Shown in pieces: positions 17,915 through 25,339 of a stretch of DNA of 54,421 nt. The stretch lies in IMG/VR virus record IMGVR_UViG_3300049737_000325, positions 1 through 54,421 of that record. One strand, 5' to 3'. The translations under genes and the position numbers were made by a program. Each line of letters starts with the position of its first letter. Position 1 is the stretch's first letter. The notes under the pieces are model-generated. The model worked only from the letters and a program-made list of their open reading frames with translations, was not told the origin of the DNA and searched no databases. This DNA is from a virus.

Positions 17915-18538
17915 GTTTTTATTATTATTTGTTTCTATATTTGTTTCAGTAATTTCTTGTGCTACTTCAAGTGCTTCTTGGTTTTCACCATTCATTTCAT
18001 ATATCCATAAACCAGAGTTATCATCAAATCCATAAGATTCGTTAACTCTTTTTAATTCAGCGTTGGCAAATCCAGGATCTGCTACTAAATCGTAAGTGAA
18101 TAATTGTTTGATTTTTACCTTTCCGTTAGATTCAACGGCTCCGGCTGCTCTTGATGAGATTTGTAAGGGTACTCCAGCATCTACTAGTGCTTTAGCTTGA
18201 CGTCCTGCGTCAGTATCTAATAGTTTGATTTTACCTCTTACTTCTTTTGATTCTTTGTCGTAATATAATTCTTCAATTATGTGAGACACACTCTTAAGGG
18301 AAATATCGAATTGCTGAGGATGATCTAATTCTCCTAATAACTTAGAAGACTTGATCTTGTCTTGCAATGCTTCTATCTGAGGAACGTATTCGCTCTCAGT
18401 ATAGATACGATTGTTTTTATTCTTTTGGTCAATTTGACCAAAGATACCTTCTAGAATGTAATCTTTATTCTCAGTTTCAGCTACGCTTAGTTGAGATGAA
18501 GACATTTCAACAATTAATAAGTTGTTGTTCTTTGCCAT
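16172..18538 (-). CDS. 21-22: Fused prohead protease gp21 and scaffold gp22
   Basis: The 788-residue product joins two T4 genes. Residues 1-208 are gp21-like (T4 gp21 is 212): YILEGIFGQIDQKNKNNRIY, catalytic His in LLGELDHP, catalytic Ser in LQISSRA, then LFTYDLVADPGFANA. Residues about 209-390 are heptad-like repeats (YSEYLA, YVEYLAGKLDESI, YSEHVAEKADQGI), a scaffold coiled coil. Next come Glu-rich EETEEV repeats, a GNEFGAARAEAI...YPV motif, five EDDEAGEGAEEVV repeats and a helical C-terminus (about 640-788). Sites like ITE|T near 195-199 could allow self-release. It lies between the gp67-like gene and gp23, as in T4. An internal ATG at the fusion joint (17914) has a typical A-rich leader. 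Confidence 0.88.
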   Translation of the reverse strand: MAKNNNLLIVEMSSSQLSVAETENKDYILEGIFGQIDQKNKNNRIYTESEYVPQIEALQDKIKSSKLLGELDHPQQFDISLKSVSHIIEELYYDKESKEVRGKIKLLDTDAGRQAKALVDAGVPLQISSRAAGAVESNGKVKIKQLFTYDLVADPGFANAELKRVNESYGFDDNSGLWIYEMNGENQEALEVAQEITETNIETNNNKNMAEFVKAEDFNKYSEYLANEIKSIKESIGATNEDETLEDVKSHNDHIVESVNTLSEYVEYLAGKLDESIQYSEHVAEKADQGISYTETLAEKLDQGIQYSEHLAEGISKVKDFADYLAESHNEGTDTHKNLLEYVEYLKENLQSVSEYAEYIASSINESLVDETTEEVEETEEVEEADEAHHAEEVEETEEVEETEEVEETEEVEETEEVEETEEVEEGNEFGAARAEAIAKGEKTFKVGDEEYPVEDVSKDDKENAEEFVEEEVVEDDEAGEGAEEVVEDDEAGEGAEEVVEDDEAGEGAEEVVEDDEAGEGAEEVVEDDEAGEGAEEVVEEEDPAAEKEEADLEEVGDNSKEGDVDPKGDIGEPAEELEDETKDVTADEESEEAEPGESDEEAEGEDGVHDPLESYKNEIASKLDALVEAAQVKENEAPAFLNVVSNSIQESYNTLNEDAKSEVRAKVAKRSFMNEAQISAIIENAEAVVEAKSAEPFFMSSAPAEYKEKFQSLTEAKQTQIKAQAKYHTLNTEYQVRNFWETRDLREVKVDLEKLAAVNESAVAEKKNEPLYDVSDMAAALNKRFKK
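16920..17114. repeat. Five tandem 39-bp repeats (13-residue acidic repeat)
   Basis: Five near-identical 39-bp units encode VVEDDEAGEGAEE in the scaffold part of the fused gp21/22 gene. One copy differs by a single base (agctt for agcct). The near-identity at DNA level points to recent expansion or gene conversion, so copy number may vary between isolates. Confidence 0.9.
17263..17440. repeat. 18-bp repeat tract encoding EETEEV
   Basis: Short units of tcttcagtttcttcaac type encode about eight EVEETE blocks, interrupted by an ADEAHHAEE insert. The tract is purine-biased on the minus strand and low in complexity. It lies between the coiled coil and the AAR motif of the scaffold. Confidence 0.85.
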
Positions 18539-18560
18539 AACTATGGTTTATCTATTTTTA

Positions 18561-18569
18561 TTATATATC
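18561..18569 (-). promoter_or_regulatory. Late promoter of gp21/22
   Basis: Exact GATATATAA on the minus strand, 22 nt before the ATG at 18538. Confidence 0.7.
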
Positions 18570-18599
18570 TATTTGTATTATGCAATTATCTTAATATCT

Positions 18600-18941
18600 T
18601 TAGATGTCTAAATCCAGGCCGCCACCGTCTTTATCATCTTTCTTTTCTTCTTCACCTTCAGCTTCTTTTTCCTCTTCGGCGTCTTCGGCTGATTTATCTA
18701 AGAAATATGCTGTTAAAACATCCATTTCTCCTTCAGCAAATGCATCGTTTCCATATTCTTTATAGAAGTAATCCTTAAAATCGTTTTCAGTTTGGCAAGC
18801 AGTAATAGCTCCTAAAATTTCTGCAGATTTAATTATTTTACCAGAGTCTAACTTCTGATCTTCTACATATATCTTAGAATCTTCTCCAGCTTTTAGTGAA
18901 TTTTCTGATACGAATTGTTCAAATGTTGTAATAATCTTCAT
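18600..18941 (-). CDS. Small acidic prohead core protein (gp67-like position)
   Basis: This 113-residue protein lies between portal gp20 and protease gp21, the place of T4 genes 67 and 68, which encode internal prohead core proteins. The start MKIITTFEQFVSENSLKAG resembles the T4 capsid-targeting peptide (Phe-x-x-Phe then a Glu), and the last 30 residues are almost all Glu, Asp, Lys and Gly, ending GGGLDLDI. An internal core role is inferred from position, N-terminal motif and acidic tail. A late-promoter nonamer ends only 3 nt before the ATG. Confidence 0.65.
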   Translation of the reverse strand: MKIITTFEQFVSENSLKAGEDSKIYVEDQKLDSGKIIKSAEILGAITACQTENDFKDYFYKEYGNDAFAEGEMDVLTAYFLDKSAEDAEEEKEAEGEEEKKDDKDGGGLDLDI

Positions 18942-18944
18942 GTT

Positions 18945-18953
18945 TTATATATC
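18945..18953 (-). promoter_or_regulatory. Late promoter abutting the gp67-like start
   Basis: Exact GATATATAA, followed by AAC and the ATG at 18941. If transcription starts 6-7 nt past the box, as at T4 late promoters, the mRNA would be almost leaderless. Confidence 0.55.
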
Positions 18954-18982
18954 TCTTTTTCTTAGCTATCTAGGGTTATTCA

Positions 18983-20581
18983 TTAAAAGCCCATTCCGTC
19001 GTCCTCTGGTTCAGGCTCATCGGCTGCTGATTTTCTTTCTTTTGCTTTAAATGCGTCGTTAGCTCTAATCTCATCATCAGATAATTTCAAGTACTTTCTA
19101 ACTAAGTATTCTTGATCGAAGTAGTATTCTTCTTCCATAGTTTCTTGGTTAGTTGTCATTAAACTATCTCTCATACTTGAAATGAAGTCTAATCTTAACT
19201 GCATAATTTCTTGCTCTTTTAATTCAGCAAACATATTCTCTTCATTATACCTTAAGGCTACTTGAGTTTTAAACTGAGGATCGTCAGTAAACTCTGGGTA
19301 CTTAAGACACATTTGAATGTATAATGGTTTAACTAAGATTTCTTGGAAGACTGATCTTAATCTTTTAATAAACTTACCGAATTTAATTTCATCTCTAACC
19401 ATACCATCACCTGCTAATGCATAGTCACCGCCATCATCTTCGTATAAGAATCTGTTGTAAGGTATTTTAGAAACCTCTTTAAGTTTATCTTGGAAGTATT
19501 TAACTGCTTCAGTATCTGAAAGATCTGGTCCTTCAGAACTAAGAGTTTCAATTTCTGGTGTTTCTCCATCTTTAGAAGGTAACCAGTATTCTTTAGAGAA
19601 TTGTAACATTGGCTTACCATCAGTTTCTAATGTTCCTGATTCAAAGTCAAAGTCAACTACCTCTTTATAGTTATTCATTAACTGAGCTAACGATTGCTTT
19701 GCTCTAGTTTTAGATTTACCACCTACAGGTATAATAAACTTCATTCTGAATGAAGCATTGGTCACTGCCCAGATTACTCTGGTGTGTTCCATAATTCTAA
19801 GTAGGTTAAATGATCTAATTAATCTTTCAACGTAACTAACTCTAGATGCTGTTGAAAGTGAAGAATAAGAAATGTAAATGATTTGAGAATCATATAACAC
19901 TCTTTCTTTTACTGGATCATCTTTATATTGTACCCAAACTTTCTTACCATCATCTTTATTGTAACCAGGCATTAGAGTTACAGGATCTATCTCTTTAAAA
20001 CCTATAATCTCCTTTTGGTCTGGGGAATAAATTATTTCAAATGATAAGTAACCATCTACTAAGAACTTTCTAAAGAAGTACCATGCTGATTGTTCACCAT
20101 TAAAACCAAAGTAGTGATAGATTTGTCTAAAGTATTTGTTAAGGTCTTTTTGTACATCATCTGATACATCGAGTCCCATAATCTCAGGTTGGCAAAAGAA
20201 GTTTTTATCATCGTATACCACTGCTTCATCACAAAGTATATCTAGAATATCTTCTACCTCATCGTTCATTGAGAACCTTCTTAATTCATCTCTCTTTCCA
20301 GGGTAATCAGTATCAAAGAACGGTACGTTCTTCTTCATGTTTATATCTCCCATGGATAGTGCAGCAAATGCACCGTAAATATCGTCATTATCTAATCCGA
20401 ACGGGTTCATCTCTCTGTAACCGAACTGATCTTCCATTGGACCAATCGCTTGAGACTGTCTAAGTACCATGTCATCATAACGCATACCAAAAGAACTTAG
20501 CGTCTTCAAAGCATTGGAGAGGCTAAATGGTCTTGAGTTAGAACTAAGTGGTCCGTTTCGTTTGTCAGTAAATCCTGCCAT
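18983..20581 (-). CDS. 20: Portal protein gp20
   Basis: The 532-residue portal (T4 gp20 is 524) forms the dodecameric vertex through which DNA is packed and to which the neck attaches. Typical gp20 features are an N-terminal clip/wing, RRFSMNDEVEDILDILCDEAVVYD (about 100-123), VDGYLSFEIIYSP, GFKEIDPVTLMPGY, RSFNLLRIMEHTRVIWAVTNASFRMKFIIPVG (stem) and a long C-terminal crown helix with QEILVKPLYIQM. The tail after about residue 500 is charged and flexible. Own late promoter; followed by the gp67-like gene. Confidence 0.94.
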   Translation of the reverse strand: MAGFTDKRNGPLSSNSRPFSLSNALKTLSSFGMRYDDMVLRQSQAIGPMEDQFGYREMNPFGLDNDDIYGAFAALSMGDINMKKNVPFFDTDYPGKRDELRRFSMNDEVEDILDILCDEAVVYDDKNFFCQPEIMGLDVSDDVQKDLNKYFRQIYHYFGFNGEQSAWYFFRKFLVDGYLSFEIIYSPDQKEIIGFKEIDPVTLMPGYNKDDGKKVWVQYKDDPVKERVLYDSQIIYISYSSLSTASRVSYVERLIRSFNLLRIMEHTRVIWAVTNASFRMKFIIPVGGKSKTRAKQSLAQLMNNYKEVVDFDFESGTLETDGKPMLQFSKEYWLPSKDGETPEIETLSSEGPDLSDTEAVKYFQDKLKEVSKIPYNRFLYEDDGGDYALAGDGMVRDEIKFGKFIKRLRSVFQEILVKPLYIQMCLKYPEFTDDPQFKTQVALRYNEENMFAELKEQEIMQLRLDFISSMRDSLMTTNQETMEEEYYFDQEYLVRKYLKLSDDEIRANDAFKAKERKSAADEPEPEDDGMGF

Positions 20582-20601
20582 AATATAGTATTATTTCTGT
20601 T

Positions 20602-20610
20602 TTATATATC
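20602..20610 (-). promoter_or_regulatory. Late promoter of gp20
   Basis: Exact GATATATAA on the minus strand, 20 nt before the gp20 ATG. Confidence 0.7.
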
Positions 20611-21207
20611 TCATTTATTTAGATGGTTTCTGAAGGCTGCTCTTATCTTGCCAACTGATGAGCCATTTAGCTCTAAAAAGTCGCAAAGCGCTATCTCAGC
20701 CCATCGTTCGTATGCCACTACAACTTGTTGAGATTTACGAGTTGTTGCATATTGTCTAATTGCAAAATCAAAGCCATATCTCTTTAGGAATGATTTAGCT
20801 CCTTGATATGATAATGATAATGGTCCTTGTGCTCTAGCGTTCTCCATTTTAGCACCTCTATTCTGTCCGTTGATATAGCCCTTATATTGCTCATAGACAA
20901 AATCTAAGAGGTCTTGCTTTACAGGGACTGGTAACATATTAAGATTAATACCCATGTCATTACCTGTGTCTGAGCGGTTCAGTGCCAATACTACTGGATT
21001 ACTGTCCCACCATTCTGCTGCAATAGGGTTCTCATATCTAAACACATATATCTTACCTTGTTGGAATGGACCTGCTGATCTAGCTACTGCTTTTTCTCTA
21101 ACAGCTTTTTTAGAAGTATTAAACCAATCTTCTGCTGCGCTAGCTGCTCTTGCCATTCCTCCAGCGTCTTTACTTAATTGTGATATGTTTTTCTTTATCT
21201 CTCCCAT
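20611..21207 (-). CDS. Unknown virion-region protein, 198 aa
   Basis: The start overlaps the last base of the gp4-like stop codon, so it is co-translated with gp4. The segment GKIYVFRYENPIAAEWWDSNPVVLAL (about 51-76), followed by GINLNMLPVPVKQDLLDFVYEQYKGYI, is like a pattern seen in several myovirus proteins of unknown role (aromatic strand, WD..P, G-NL-LP, then helix). The C-terminal part is helical and basic. Position between gp4 and portal suggests a head-completion, neck or baseplate function; T4 has the baseplate gene 53 after gene 4, but I see no clear match to gp53. Confidence 0.6.
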   Translation of the reverse strand: MGEIKKNISQLSKDAGGMARAASAAEDWFNTSKKAVREKAVARSAGPFQQGKIYVFRYENPIAAEWWDSNPVVLALNRSDTGNDMGINLNMLPVPVKQDLLDFVYEQYKGYINGQNRGAKMENARAQGPLSLSYQGAKSFLKRYGFDFAIRQYATTRKSQQVVVAYERWAEIALCDFLELNGSSVGKIRAAFRNHLNK

Positions 21208-21686
21208 TATTTAAGCGTCTTTTCAGTTAAGACTATAAATCGCCAACCTCTGTTTTCACACCAGGCATTTGCATAAGCATATTTATCTCTATTTTTAATA
21301 TACTGTTCTGCTAAAAATTTATAGGAGTTAAGTGCCTTTTTAGATTTCTTTAAAGGCGGTTTAGGTTTTTTAATCTGTGCTTCTGGCTTTATTTCAACTA
21401 GCCATTCTACTGGTGGCTCATCGCCAGTACCAGCTGTTTTCATATAAAAGTCCGGATAATAAATGTGTTCTTTTTTATCCGCAGTCCACCTGTATTTAAT
21501 TTTAACAGGTTCACTTGACCATTTTAATACATTATCTTTAGTATCGCACATAATACAGAACTTTCTTTCCCAAGAGGAACGATAAATGATCGGCGTTGGG
21601 CCGATATACTTATCTGGATTTTCAGGAGTAAAATACCCCTGTACAAATCCTGAATTGCCACTAGGTTTTAAGTTCTTTATTGACAT
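21207..21686 (-). CDS. 4: Head completion protein gp4 (endonuclease-like fold)
   Basis: This 159-residue protein (T4 gp4 is about 150) shows the family signature: NPDKYIGPTPIIYRSSWERKFC (24-45), WSSEPVKIKY, IYYPDFYMK and EWLVEIKPEAQ. The E...D(F)...E-x-K layout is that of a TnsA-like/restriction-endonuclease fold; the last two elements are the expected metal-binding acids and Lys. In T4, gp4 (with gp50/65) completes the head before tail joining. It is tightly coupled to the gp55 gene upstream (one-base overlap) and the 198-aa gene downstream. Confidence 0.9.
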   Translation of the reverse strand: MSIKNLKPSGNSGFVQGYFTPENPDKYIGPTPIIYRSSWERKFCIMCDTKDNVLKWSSEPVKIKYRWTADKKEHIYYPDFYMKTAGTGDEPPVEWLVEIKPEAQIKKPKPPLKKSKKALNSYKFLAEQYIKNRDKYAYANAWCENRGWRFIVLTEKTLK

Positions 21687-22063
21687 TAAATATTAAACAT
21701 TCCGGATTCGCCATCACCACCTCTAGTGTTAATACGATCCATTGACATTGTGTTTTTATATTTCGTTGGATGAATTTTATTCCAGCCCTTTGCATAACCT
21801 CTCTTTGCAATCTCTGTAAAGTATGCAAATGCATTGGTATATTTAGGGTTAAAATTTCTCCAGTACTTAAGAAGGTCTAATATAGCAAACTGCATACAAT
21901 CATTCTTGTCGTCTTCGTTTAAATATACTAGTTTTCTAATTGCTCTTTCAGCGATTAGTATCAACATCTTCTCAGCGTCTTTCGTTAACTTATCATCTTC
22001 TAAAGATAATACAATCTGATTGTACAAATCTTTGTTATTTAAATAATTCTTTTTTCTAGGCAC
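21686..22063 (-). CDS. 55: Late-transcription sigma factor gp55
   Basis: This 125-residue protein resembles T4 gp55, the sigma-family factor that directs host RNA polymerase to late promoters: RAIRKLVYLNEDDKNDCMQFAILDLLKYWRNFNPKYTNAFAYFTEIAKRGYAKGWNKIHP corresponds to a sigma-2-like helix pair (residues about 40-95). It is shorter than T4 gp55 (185). The C-terminus ends SGMFNI, possibly the hydrophobic peptide by which gp55 binds the gp45 clamp (inference). GATATATAA boxes across the window would be its targets. It is clustered with gp4, the 198-aa gene and the terminator at 22101-22129. Confidence 0.85.
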   Translation of the reverse strand: MPRKKNYLNNKDLYNQIVLSLEDDKLTKDAEKMLILIAERAIRKLVYLNEDDKNDCMQFAILDLLKYWRNFNPKYTNAFAYFTEIAKRGYAKGWNKIHPTKYKNTMSMDRINTRGGDGESGMFNI

Positions 22064-22097
22064 AGTAGTTAATTTCTATTTGATTACTAGTTATATG

Positions 22098-22129
22098 AAA
22101 AAAAGCCCATTTGTTTCGAATGGGCTTTT
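22098..22129 (-). terminator. Terminator after the 398-aa gene
   Basis: An 11-bp stem (AAAAGCCCATT with AATGGGCTTTT) has a 7-nt loop and a U-run on the minus strand. It lies 25 nt past the stop at 22155 and before gp55. Confidence 0.9.
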
Positions 22130-22154
22130 CAGTCAGTATGTTAAGAGAGTATGA

Positions 22155-23351
22155 TTATACTGTGTCTTCGGATGAAATGTTAATCTTATACTTTTCTACT
22201 CTAAATGGTTTGTTTTCTACAAACACAGTTAAAATATCATTTTTACCTGCTTGGTTAAATTCTACAGAGTCTACTTTAACAGCACTATCTTCTGCAATAC
22301 CTTCAACTCCTGATTTTAATGTAGCATCTACATATCCATCTTCGATCGTTAGTGTATCATTTTCTAGGGCTTCAACTTCTTCGCTAATTCTAGTAATTTC
22401 AGAACCTATTAAGTTATCTGCTGCTTTAATGTCCGGTATGTTTCTATCAGCTTCTGCTAATCTACCCTTTTGGTCATATAAGAAAGATAGCATCTCTTTG
22501 TAAAGATTTATCTTTTCTAATTTTTTACCTGTTGATATTGCTGCAGATTCTAAAAGATCTTTAAACTGTTCAGTAATATCTGCTCCAGTTTGTTCTTTTA
22601 CGTAGTCTATTGCTGCATCACTTAGCATTTTTTCAAAGCTAGCTAATTTAGTAGTTTCGTTTACTCTGAATACAAAAGCATTTTTCTCTGCTCTCATAGT
22701 TACTACAGTAACGTCTCCTTGTGTAGCTTCAGTTACAAAATCTAAAACTTTATATGAGTTATAGTTTTCACATGCTAATTGAAATGCTTCGATTAATTTC
22801 TTATCTGCATATTTAATATATGCTGATGCAAAGAATACTTCAGATAGTTTATCTTGAGAACCAATTGGCATTTCGATATTACCTGCTTTATATAAGTTTT
22901 CGTTTACGTCGTATGAAAATTTTACTGTTAGGCTATTAGCTTTCGCTTCGTTTATTGCAGCTTTAGTAAGATTGATTTCTTTATTAGCTTCTGTTAAGGC
23001 TCCGGATTTTTCATCTTTGCCATAAGAAATTCTAAGTTCTTTTGCAGTCTTTTCTAGGAATGTCAGCTTTTCAGTTAGAGCTAAATAGTTATCAAAATTT
23101 TCTATTGAACCTTCTTGTATTTTAGTTACTGAAGATTTAGCATTGTAATCATAGTAAAAAGAGATACCAGATTCGTTAATATCGAATATTTTACCTGCTG
23201 CAACTAGAGTTCTAAAAGTATCATTAGTTTCAGTGATAGCTTCAATATGACTTCCTGTGATTTTAAAATCACCTCCAGCTGCATGGAAGATATAACCTTG
23301 TCCTTGTTCTAGAATTGGTGATTTAATTTCTTTGTTAAATGTATTTGTCAT
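22155..23351 (-). CDS. Unknown virion-region protein, 398 aa
   Basis: I do not recognise this protein. It starts MTNTFNKEIKSPILEQGQGY and is mixed, with a beta-rich N-terminal part (about 1-75), a helical middle (LALTEKLTFLEKTAKELRIS; later RISEEVEALENDTLTI) and beta strands at the end (ILTVFVENKPFRVEKYKINISS). An upstream TTG at 23387 is in frame, but a late-promoter box overlaps that region, so I take the ATG at 23351. It is a single cistron with its own late-type box and terminator, between gp15-like and gp55; a structural or assembly protein is likely. Confidence 0.7.
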   Translation of the reverse strand: MTNTFNKEIKSPILEQGQGYIFHAAGGDFKITGSHIEAITETNDTFRTLVAAGKIFDINESGISFYYDYNAKSSVTKIQEGSIENFDNYLALTEKLTFLEKTAKELRISYGKDEKSGALTEANKEINLTKAAINEAKANSLTVKFSYDVNENLYKAGNIEMPIGSQDKLSEVFFASAYIKYADKKLIEAFQLACENYNSYKVLDFVTEATQGDVTVVTMRAEKNAFVFRVNETTKLASFEKMLSDAAIDYVKEQTGADITEQFKDLLESAAISTGKKLEKINLYKEMLSFLYDQKGRLAEADRNIPDIKAADNLIGSEITRISEEVEALENDTLTIEDGYVDATLKSGVEGIAEDSAVKVDSVEFNQAGKNDILTVFVENKPFRVEKYKINISSEDTV

Positions 23352-23376
23352 TATCAAATTTTTATGTTTTCTTAAT

Positions 23377-23385
23377 GTATATATC
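23377..23385 (-). promoter_or_regulatory. Probable late promoter of the 398-aa gene
   Basis: GATATATAC (one mismatch), 25 nt before the ATG at 23351. It overlaps the end of the gp15-like gene. Confidence 0.5.
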
Positions 23386-24469
23386 AATCATTTTCTTCAT
23401 CTAGTTTCTCACCCCATGGAAATTGCTTTGCTTTCACTTCGTAGTTGTCTCCCATTAGCGCACTATTTGGATTACCCATGCCCGGTGTAGTTAGATTACT
23501 ATTACCAATAGCAAACATTCTATTAGATTGTTTTCTACGTCTACTAAGACGTTTAATTTGAGATTCTGTTGTTAATTGCTTTCCTAATGTTTCTAAAATA
23601 ACAGGGTCTGTTACGTTAATACCAGTCTCAGTTTTAATCCACTCTTCTCCATTAGATTCCCATTTAGCTGGTTCATAATTATCATAATATACTCTAGGAA
23701 ATGCGGTTGCATCTAAGAATCCATTAGGATCTATATAGTCTCCAACAGTACCATTAGCATAAGAAGTTCTAGTGAATTTTCTATAAACATCTTCTTCAAA
23801 ATCAAATGATGGTATAAATGAATTAATTTCTAATGAGAAACTAACTTTATGATTTTGTTTATCATCAAATGAATATTCAACAGGTCTTTCTTGTTCATAA
23901 TCATCTGGCATCATATACTCAGATGTAATTCTATAAGTACCCTCTTCTAAATGACCAGCATCTACATGATAGAAATTAGCTTTGTACATTTTTTTTACAA
24001 TAGCCTCTGTAACTTTAAATAGATCTAATTGGCTTGATACTAAAATTTCAACATCAACTCCAATTGTACATGGTATCATTTCAAATTCTGCAACATAGCC
24101 TTCCATTAGGCCATCTTCATTCATCATCATATAATGACCCATATTTCTTTTGTTAACTAATTTAGATGGATCTACTGCAAACGATGATAGATTTACAATA
24201 CCTCTTGGTACTTTATCGTAATTACCGTCTGCAAACTCTCCGTTAGGATCACAGCTTTCGCCATTTGCATTAGAAAACAAGAAACTATCTTTCATAAAAT
24301 TCTCATCTCCAGATACTGCATAAAAGAAAGGCACATCAATTTCTGCCCTTTCATCATTACTGATCTGTCTATAAAAACTAAGTTTACTATTAAGATCAGC
24401 TAATAAGCCGACAATAACATGTCTAATAACTGAATCGTCTTTGTTGAATTTTAAATTATATGTAGCCAT
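23384..24469 (-). CDS. 15: Tail sheath terminator gp15-like
   Basis: This 361-residue protein (T4 gp15 is 272) follows the gp15 layout: an N-terminal IRHVIVGLLADLNSKLSFYRQ, a strand with DVPFFYAV, RGIVNLSSFAVDP, a Y/F-E-L/M strand with a long helix LDLFKVTEAIVKKMYKANFYHVDA, and HKVSFSLEINSFIPSFD, which parallels T4 WSLTFEVNGWMYP. gp15 caps the sheath and tube at the neck. It ends in a basic RLSRRRKQSNR segment not expected in T4. Neighbours and late promoter fit a neck/tail protein. Confidence 0.65.
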   Translation of the reverse strand: MATYNLKFNKDDSVIRHVIVGLLADLNSKLSFYRQISNDERAEIDVPFFYAVSGDENFMKDSFLFSNANGESCDPNGEFADGNYDKVPRGIVNLSSFAVDPSKLVNKRNMGHYMMMNEDGLMEGYVAEFEMIPCTIGVDVEILVSSQLDLFKVTEAIVKKMYKANFYHVDAGHLEEGTYRITSEYMMPDDYEQERPVEYSFDDKQNHKVSFSLEINSFIPSFDFEEDVYRKFTRTSYANGTVGDYIDPNGFLDATAFPRVYYDNYEPAKWESNGEEWIKTETGINVTDPVILETLGKQLTTESQIKRLSRRRKQSNRMFAIGNSNLTTPGMGNPNSALMGDNYEVKAKQFPWGEKLDEEND

Positions 24470-24472
24470 AGG

Positions 24473-24481
24473 TTATATATC
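24473..24481 (-). promoter_or_regulatory. Late promoter abutting the gp15-like start
   Basis: Exact GATATATAA, then CCT and the ATG at 24469. This would again give a nearly leaderless mRNA. Confidence 0.55.
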
Positions 24482-24497
24482 TTCATTTACTGGAAAC

Positions 24498-24529
24498 AAA
24501 AATGGCCAATATTTCTATTGGCCATTTTT
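24498..24529 (-). terminator. Terminator after the 248-aa gene
   Basis: A 14-bp perfect stem (AAAAATGGCCAATA with TATTGGCCATTTTT) has a 4-nt loop and ends in U-rich sequence. It lies 19 nt past the stop at 24548. Confidence 0.93.
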
Positions 24530-24547
24530 AATTAAATTTAATTATAG

Positions 24548-25294
24548 TTATGCTTCACAACTTCCAAGAGTAGGATTAGTATCTAATAGTTGATGTGCTT
24601 GCGCTGTTGTTGATCTAACAACTACATAAGTTTCAGAATCGAAAACGAGTCCTTCAGCGACCAGTACCTCATTAGCTTCGTATGCGCTAAAACGTGCCAA
24701 TTCACTTGATGATGTTTTTAGTATGTAAGTGGTACTTCCACCACATGCTGTAACCTCATAATAGAAATCTGTAGGAGTAGGATCTTCTTTATTGCCACCT
24801 TCGTCGCCTTGGTTGCTATTTACTCCGTCGTAATTAGTCCAAGCTCCAAGAGTTGTTGCGTTTATAGCTGCTACTGCCTCTGCGTCATTTGCGAATGTTC
24901 CAATACCTAAGCTATTTGCAATACCTAAGAAATCTGCTTGAGTAGGAACTCCTTTAAATGCTAGTTTTCTAGCTGTTCCATCAAAACCATATCCTTCTAC
25001 TACATCCCCAGGTACATAATCTGGAGTATCAATTGTACCTTCTGTGTTAAATGATTGTGTTAATCCGTCATTAATTTCTGCTGTATAACAAATAATTGAA
25101 TGAAATCTATCTTCATCGGGTCCCATCGTCCACTCAAAACCTGAAAATTCTTGTCCTGGAACTCCATCTCCACCTTGAAATGGAGTGATGAAATTATCTT
25201 GAACAATCAATCTTGCGCCATGTTCTGTATAGCCAGGGAAGTTATATGATTGTGTTACGGGCTTATACCCAAAATGTCTTGCTAAAACTGCCAT
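24548..25294 (-). CDS. Unknown virion-like protein, 248 aa
   Basis: I do not recognise this protein. It starts MAVLARHFGYKPVTQSYNFP; residues about 100-170 are Gly/Asn/Asp-rich, and the C-terminal part is beta-rich (YEVTACGGSTTYILKTSSS...TYVVVRSTTAQAHQLL) and ends with Cys in GSCEA. It is a single gene with its own late promoter and a strong terminator, which suggests high expression late in infection, for example as a decoration, fibre or other virion surface protein (inference). Confidence 0.65.
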   Translation of the reverse strand: MAVLARHFGYKPVTQSYNFPGYTEHGARLIVQDNFITPFQGGDGVPGQEFSGFEWTMGPDEDRFHSIICYTAEINDGLTQSFNTEGTIDTPDYVPGDVVEGYGFDGTARKLAFKGVPTQADFLGIANSLGIGTFANDAEAVAAINATTLGAWTNYDGVNSNQGDEGGNKEDPTPTDFYYEVTACGGSTTYILKTSSSELARFSAYEANEVLVAEGLVFDSETYVVVRSTTAQAHQLLDTNPTLGSCEA

Positions 25295-25326
25295 AATTTT
25301 ATTTGTTGTTTATTTTATTTCTTTTA

Positions 25327-25335
25327 TTATATATC
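25327..25335 (-). promoter_or_regulatory. Late promoter of the 248-aa gene
   Basis: Exact GATATATAA, 32 nt before the ATG at 25294, just after the gp46 stop. Confidence 0.7.
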
Positions 25336-25339
25336 CTAG

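Noticed and set aside
23352-23387. Upstream TTG start for the 398-aa gene
   Set aside because: A late-promoter-like box overlaps this region, and the ATG at 23351 has a proper A-rich leader.
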